NCBI RefSeq assembly: GCF_003626635.1
Contig: NZ_RAZT01000004.1
Coordinates: 310,001-374,000 of the forward strand
Origin: Micromonospora musae
GTDB lineage: Bacteria > Actinomycetota > Actinomycetes > Mycobacteriales > Micromonosporaceae
Direction of reading: 5' to 3'
Length of the DNA: 64,000 nt
In this document: positions 62,323 to 64,000 of the stretch, piece by piece
How the letters are laid out: each line of letters opens with the position of its first letter
Position numbering within the stretch: position 1 is the stretch's first letter
Notes under the pieces: generated by a model
Seen by the model: the letters and a program-made list of their open reading frames with translations, nothing else
Databases searched by the model: none
What the model was told of the DNA's origin: nothing
Program-made: the position numbers and the translations under genes

Positions 62323-62506
62323 ACTCCCCTCCTTCCGTGTGCGGTCAGTGGTTGATCCTGGCCCGCCCAGGTGCCGACCGCTCCGATCTACTGGGGACTG
62401 ACGCGCTGAACTCGCCCACGGTGGACCGTGGTGGCAGGACGGGGATCGCGGTCGTGAGACGGGTCGAGAGGGCTGTGGGCGAGCCGGGTGCGGTGATCGT
62501 ATTCGC

Positions 62507-62548
62507 AATCCTCACATCGATGGCTGACGTGCTGCGGATTTGAGGATT
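62507..62548. promoter_or_regulatory. Inverted repeat upstream of the carboxypeptidase gene
   Basis: AATCCTCA and TGAGGATT are exact complements 26 bases apart in the AT-richest part of the gap. They could be operator half-sites. A TACGAT sequence on the minus strand just downstream could be a -10. Confidence 0.3.
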
Positions 62549-62594
62549 ACTTGAGGCAACGCCCACCGGCGTGCGTCCGGGCCGGGAAACGGGG

Positions 62595-62641
62595 CGGGCC
62601 CGCCGGGCGCGGATCAGGTCGATCCGCGCCGGGCGGGCCCG
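62595..62641 (-). terminator. Second hairpin behind nrdB
   Basis: A 21-bp stem with one mismatch around a 5-base loop, in tandem with the hairpin nearer the gene. Confidence 0.65.
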
Positions 62642-62654
62642 GAGGGTGGTCTGC

Positions 62655-62694
62655 GCGCTCCGCACCGGGCGTCGGACGGCCCGGTGCGGAGCGC
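62655..62694 (-). terminator. Hairpin terminator directly behind nrdB
   Basis: Perfect 16-bp stem (GCGCTCCGCACCGGGC and complement) with an 8-base loop, starting six bases after the nrdB stop. Confidence 0.75.
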
Positions 62695-62700
62695 CGCCGG

Positions 62701-63744
62701 TCAGAAGTCGTCGTCGAAGGTGACGCTGCCCGTCACCGCGACCTGGTATGCCGAGACCCGGCGCTCGAAGAAGTTCGACAACTCCTGCACGTCCTGCAGC
62801 TCCATGAACGCGAACGGGTTCGCCGAACCGTAGAGCGGCTCGATGCCGAGCTGGGCGAGCCGGCGGTCGGCGACGTGTTGCAGGTACTCCCGCATGTCGC
62901 CGAGGGAGAGCCCGGAGACGCCCTGCTCGAGCAGGTCCTCGGCGAACTGCACCTCGCACTCGACCGCCTCGGCCAGCATCTCCCGCACCTGGCGGGCCAG
63001 CTCGTCGTCGAAGAGCTCCGGCTCCTCGCGCCGTACGGTCTCCACCACGTCGAAGGCGAAGGCCATGTGCATGGACTCGTCGCGGAACACCCAGTTGGTG
63101 CCCGAGGCGAGCCCGTTGAGCAGGCCGCGGGAGCGCAGGAAGTAGACGTAGGCGAACGCGCCGTAGAAGAAGAGCCCTTCGATGCACGCGGCGAAGCAGA
63201 TCAGGTTCAGCAGGAACGCCCGGCGGTCCTCCCGGGTCCGCAGCTCGCGCAGCTCGAAGATGGAGTCGATCCAGCGGAAGCAGAACTCGGCCTTGCGCCG
63301 GATGGACGGGATGTTCTCGATCGCCGCGAACGCCGCGAAGCGTTCGCTGTCGTCCGGCACGTAGGTGTCCAGCAGGTTCAGGTAGAACTGGACGTGCACC
63401 GCCTCCTCGAAGAGCTGGCGGGACAGGTAGAGCCGGCCCTCCGGGCTGTTGACGTGCTGGTAGAGGTTGAGCACCAGGTTGTTGGCGACGATGGTGTCGC
63501 CGGTGGCGAAGAACGCGACCAGCCGGGACACCAGGTGCCGCTCGGCGGGGGAAAGCTTCGCCAGGTCGGCGAGGTCGGAGTGCAGGTCGACCTCCTCGAC
63601 GGTCCAGGTGTTCTTGATGGCGTCCTTGAACCGGTCGAAGAAGTGCGGGTACCGCATCGGACGCAGCGTCAGGTCCATGCCGGGGTCGAGCAGCATCTGC
63701 CGCGCTTCGGCGCCGGTGGTGCGGGGTTCGGGGATCGTGGTCAC
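62701..63744 (-). CDS. nrdB: Ribonucleotide reductase beta subunit, class Ia/NrdB-type
   Basis: This 347-residue R2 protein has the dimetal ligands and radical site of class I reductases: Asp83 in TGDTIVANN, Glu114 and His117 in EEAVHVQF, and the radical Tyr121 in the E-x2-H-x3-Y arrangement. Later ligands lie in [15 protein letters not shown] and [10 protein letters not shown]. It generates the tyrosyl radical used by NrdA to reduce ribonucleotides for DNA synthesis. The GTG start overlaps the nrdA stop (GTGA). Two tandem hairpins end the operon. Confidence 0.95.
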   Translation of the reverse strand: MTTIPEPRTTGAEARQMLLDPGMDLTLRPMRYPHFFDRFKDAIKNTWTVEEVDLHSDLADLAKLSPAERHLVSRLVAFFATGDTIVANNLVLNLYQHVNSPEGRLYLSRQLFEEAVHVQFYLNLLDTYVPDDSERFAAFAAIENIPSIRRKAEFCFRWIDSIFELRELRTREDRRAFLLNLICFAACIEGLFFYGAFAYVYFLRSRGLLNGLASGTNWVFRDESMHMAFAFDVVETVRREEPELFDDELARQVREMLAEAVECEVQFAEDLLEQGVSGLSLGDMREYLQHVADRRLAQLGIEPLYGSANPFAFMELQDVQELSNFFERRVSAYQVAVTGSVTFDDDF

Positions 63745-64000
63745 TGGCAGGCCTCGCAGCTCTCGGGGTTCTCCAGGGAACAGGCCAGCGCCTCGTCGTC
63801 GCTCACGGCGACGATCGGCTTCACCGTCTGACCGACGGCGACGGTGGCCTGCTGGATGCGGGTCGCGGGACGCGACCGCAGGTAGTAGGTGGTCTTCAGC
63901 CCGGACTTCCAGGCGTGGAGGTACATCGACGACAACTTGCCGATGGTCGGCGCGGCCAGGAACAGGTTCAGTGACTGCGACTGGTCGATGAACGGGGCGC
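63741..64000 (-). CDS. nrdA: Ribonucleotide reductase alpha subunit, C-terminal end (partial)
   Basis: The reading frame runs from the window edge through [34 protein letters not shown] and ends ESCEACQ, the C-terminal Cys pair that passes electrons from thioredoxin or glutaredoxin to the active site. These segments are characteristic of class Ia NrdA. Only the last 85 or so residues are inside the window. It is translationally coupled to nrdB. Confidence 0.93.
   Translation of the reverse strand, partial: APFIDQSQSLNLFLAAPTIGKLSSMYLHAWKSGLKTTYYLRSRPATRIQQATVAVGQTVKPIVAVSDDEALACSLENPESCEACQ

Larger units (their letters stand above)
62323..62700. other. 378-base intergenic region between nrdB end and carboxypeptidase start
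   Basis: The region holds two strong hairpins behind nrdB and an AT-richer patch (62495-62550) upstream of the carboxypeptidase gene with an inverted repeat. No gene is evident. Confidence 0.5.

Noticed and set aside
59974..62355. A 793-codon plus-strand frame opposite the zinc carboxypeptidase
   Set aside because: It is an antisense shadow with biased composition; the minus strand carries HARE and other M14 motifs plus a signal peptide and ribosome-binding site.

Overview
The window is chromosomal DNA of very high GC content from an actinobacterium. Frequent GTG starts, 4-base ATGA/GTGA gene overlaps, Tat and Sec exported hydrolases, an ECF41-type sigma factor and GC-rich hairpin terminators all fit this. 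The gene set would suit Micromonospora or a relative (Micromonosporaceae), but that placement is an inference. I saw no rRNA, tRNA, CRISPR array or transposase gene.

Layout. 0-10 kb: two small membrane proteins, a truncated ABC ATPase start fused to a two-component system, a LysR regulator divergent from an MFS exporter, an FAD oxidase divergent from a MocR/PdxR regulator, and a TauE/SafE anion exporter. 10-17 kb: a metal block in which a two-gene nickel/cobalt efflux unit runs into a convergent copper operon (PCu(A)C chaperone, DyP peroxidase, CopC, CopD-CtaG fusion). 17.5-22.7 kb: a complete peptide/nickel-type ABC importer whose five genes all overlap. 23.1-31.0 kb: a five-gene natural-product operon with an OleA-like thiolase, a P450, an OleC-type beta-lactone synthetase, an OleD-type reductase and a C-A-PCP NRPS whose adenylation pocket reads as asparagine. 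This is the composition expected for an aminoacylated beta-lactone of the lipstatin/esterastin type.

31-40 kb: an exported M14 peptidase, an exported propeller-like protein, an SDR with a 162-bp MITE-like element sitting on its stop codon, a divergent AraC regulator, and a Tat-exported GH95 fucosidase. 40-50 kb: an alpha/beta hydrolase, then four exported proteins (M23 peptidase, DUF2961 protein, lysozyme-like protein, amidase) that each end in the same six-unit FG-GAP/VCBS repeat cassette. Two of these cassettes, in opposite orientation about 8 kb apart, share 207 identical bases.

50-55 kb: the STM4011-STM4015 system (two radical SAM enzymes, a sulfatase-like hydrolase, an ATP-grasp-like protein and a leucine-rich-repeat protein). 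It is headed by a previously unremarked 42-residue ORF with a strong ribosome-binding site, a candidate peptide substrate. 55-60 kb: a TMEM175-type channel, an ECF41 sigma factor with its usual epimerase-type partner, and a divergent animal-type heme peroxidase. 60-64 kb: a large exported zinc carboxypeptidase and the class Ia ribonucleotide reductase genes nrdB and nrdA (the latter cut by the window edge).
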